From Leucobacter sp. Ag1 (GTDB lineage: Bacteria > Actinomycetota > Actinomycetes > Actinomycetales > Microbacteriaceae): a stretch of 36,315 nt of DNA. The translations under genes and the position numbers were made by a program. Below, piece by piece: positions 36,257-36,315 of this stretch. Each line of letters opens with the position of its first letter. The first letter of the stretch is position 1. Under the pieces are notes generated by a model, which saw only the letters and a program-made list of their open reading frames with translations, did no database searches and was not told the DNA's origin. The stretch is from assembly GCF_000980875.1 (NCBI RefSeq), contig NZ_LAYO01000077.1:1-36315 (forward strand), read 5' to 3'.

Positions 36257-36315
36257 CATGCGCAGCGAGCATGGGAAAACATGCGAAGCAAGACAGGTTG
36301 TCTTTCGGAAAGCTT

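Noticed and set aside
36310..36315. AAGCTT at the exact end of the window
   Set aside because: This is a HindIII site, but there is no other evidence of a cloning boundary; probably chance.

Overview
The window is about 36.3 kb of very GC-rich, densely coding chromosomal DNA. It looks like an actinobacterium. The best fit is the Microbacteriaceae, possibly Leucobacter or a relative. That is an inference from gene content, frequent GTG starts, TAGGCT/TAGACT-type -10 boxes and leaderless-looking starts; no taxonomic marker was compared. There are no insertion sequences, phage genes or CRISPR arrays, and no gene-free stretch exceeds 300 bases.

Region 1 (1-10 kb) is the core translation and RNA block. 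It holds a 5'-truncated M24 peptidase, then rpsP-khpA-rimM-trmD, rplS, lepB-rnhB, and murI-rph-rdgB. An actinobacterial RecQ-like helicase (RqlH type, with a ComF/phosphoribosyltransferase-like tail) lies on the minus strand between trmD and rplS. Both ribosomal-protein operons have structured 5' leaders.

Region 2 (10-21.5 kb) is accessory. It starts with a 1005-residue fusion of a kinase fold, an M23-like domain and a class-III aminotransferase, attached to the murI-rph-rdgB operon. Next come a LysE exporter, then a DMT/EamA permease, a secreted excalibur mini-protein and a photolyase, packed tightly together. A TIGR01777 epimerase and an MMPL exporter follow, divergent from a MarR regulator. 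The region ends with a DUF899 thioredoxin-fold protein and a DUF523 protein.

Region 3 (21.5-31.1 kb) starts with tRNA-Leu(UAG), then leuB-ilvE and an FAH-family hydrolase, followed by rlmN. A class-V aminotransferase is divergent from a LysR-MFS pair across an AT-rich operator-like spacer. gltX ends the region.

Region 4 (31.1-36.3 kb) holds a thioredoxin-reductase-like flavoprotein overlapping a YhhQ-type (VUT family) permease, which converges on tgt. This points to salvage of queuosine precursors. The last gene encodes a secreted, LPxTG-anchored protein with a ParB-like N-terminal domain and a fibronectin-III-like domain. It is followed by a 19-bp perfect terminator stem and a promoter-plus-hairpin unit at the window edge.

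The most unusual items are the wall-anchored ParB-like protein, the kinase/M23/aminotransferase fusion, the r-protein leaders, the LysR-controlled PLP-enzyme/exporter locus, and the short promoter-terminator unit at the right edge.
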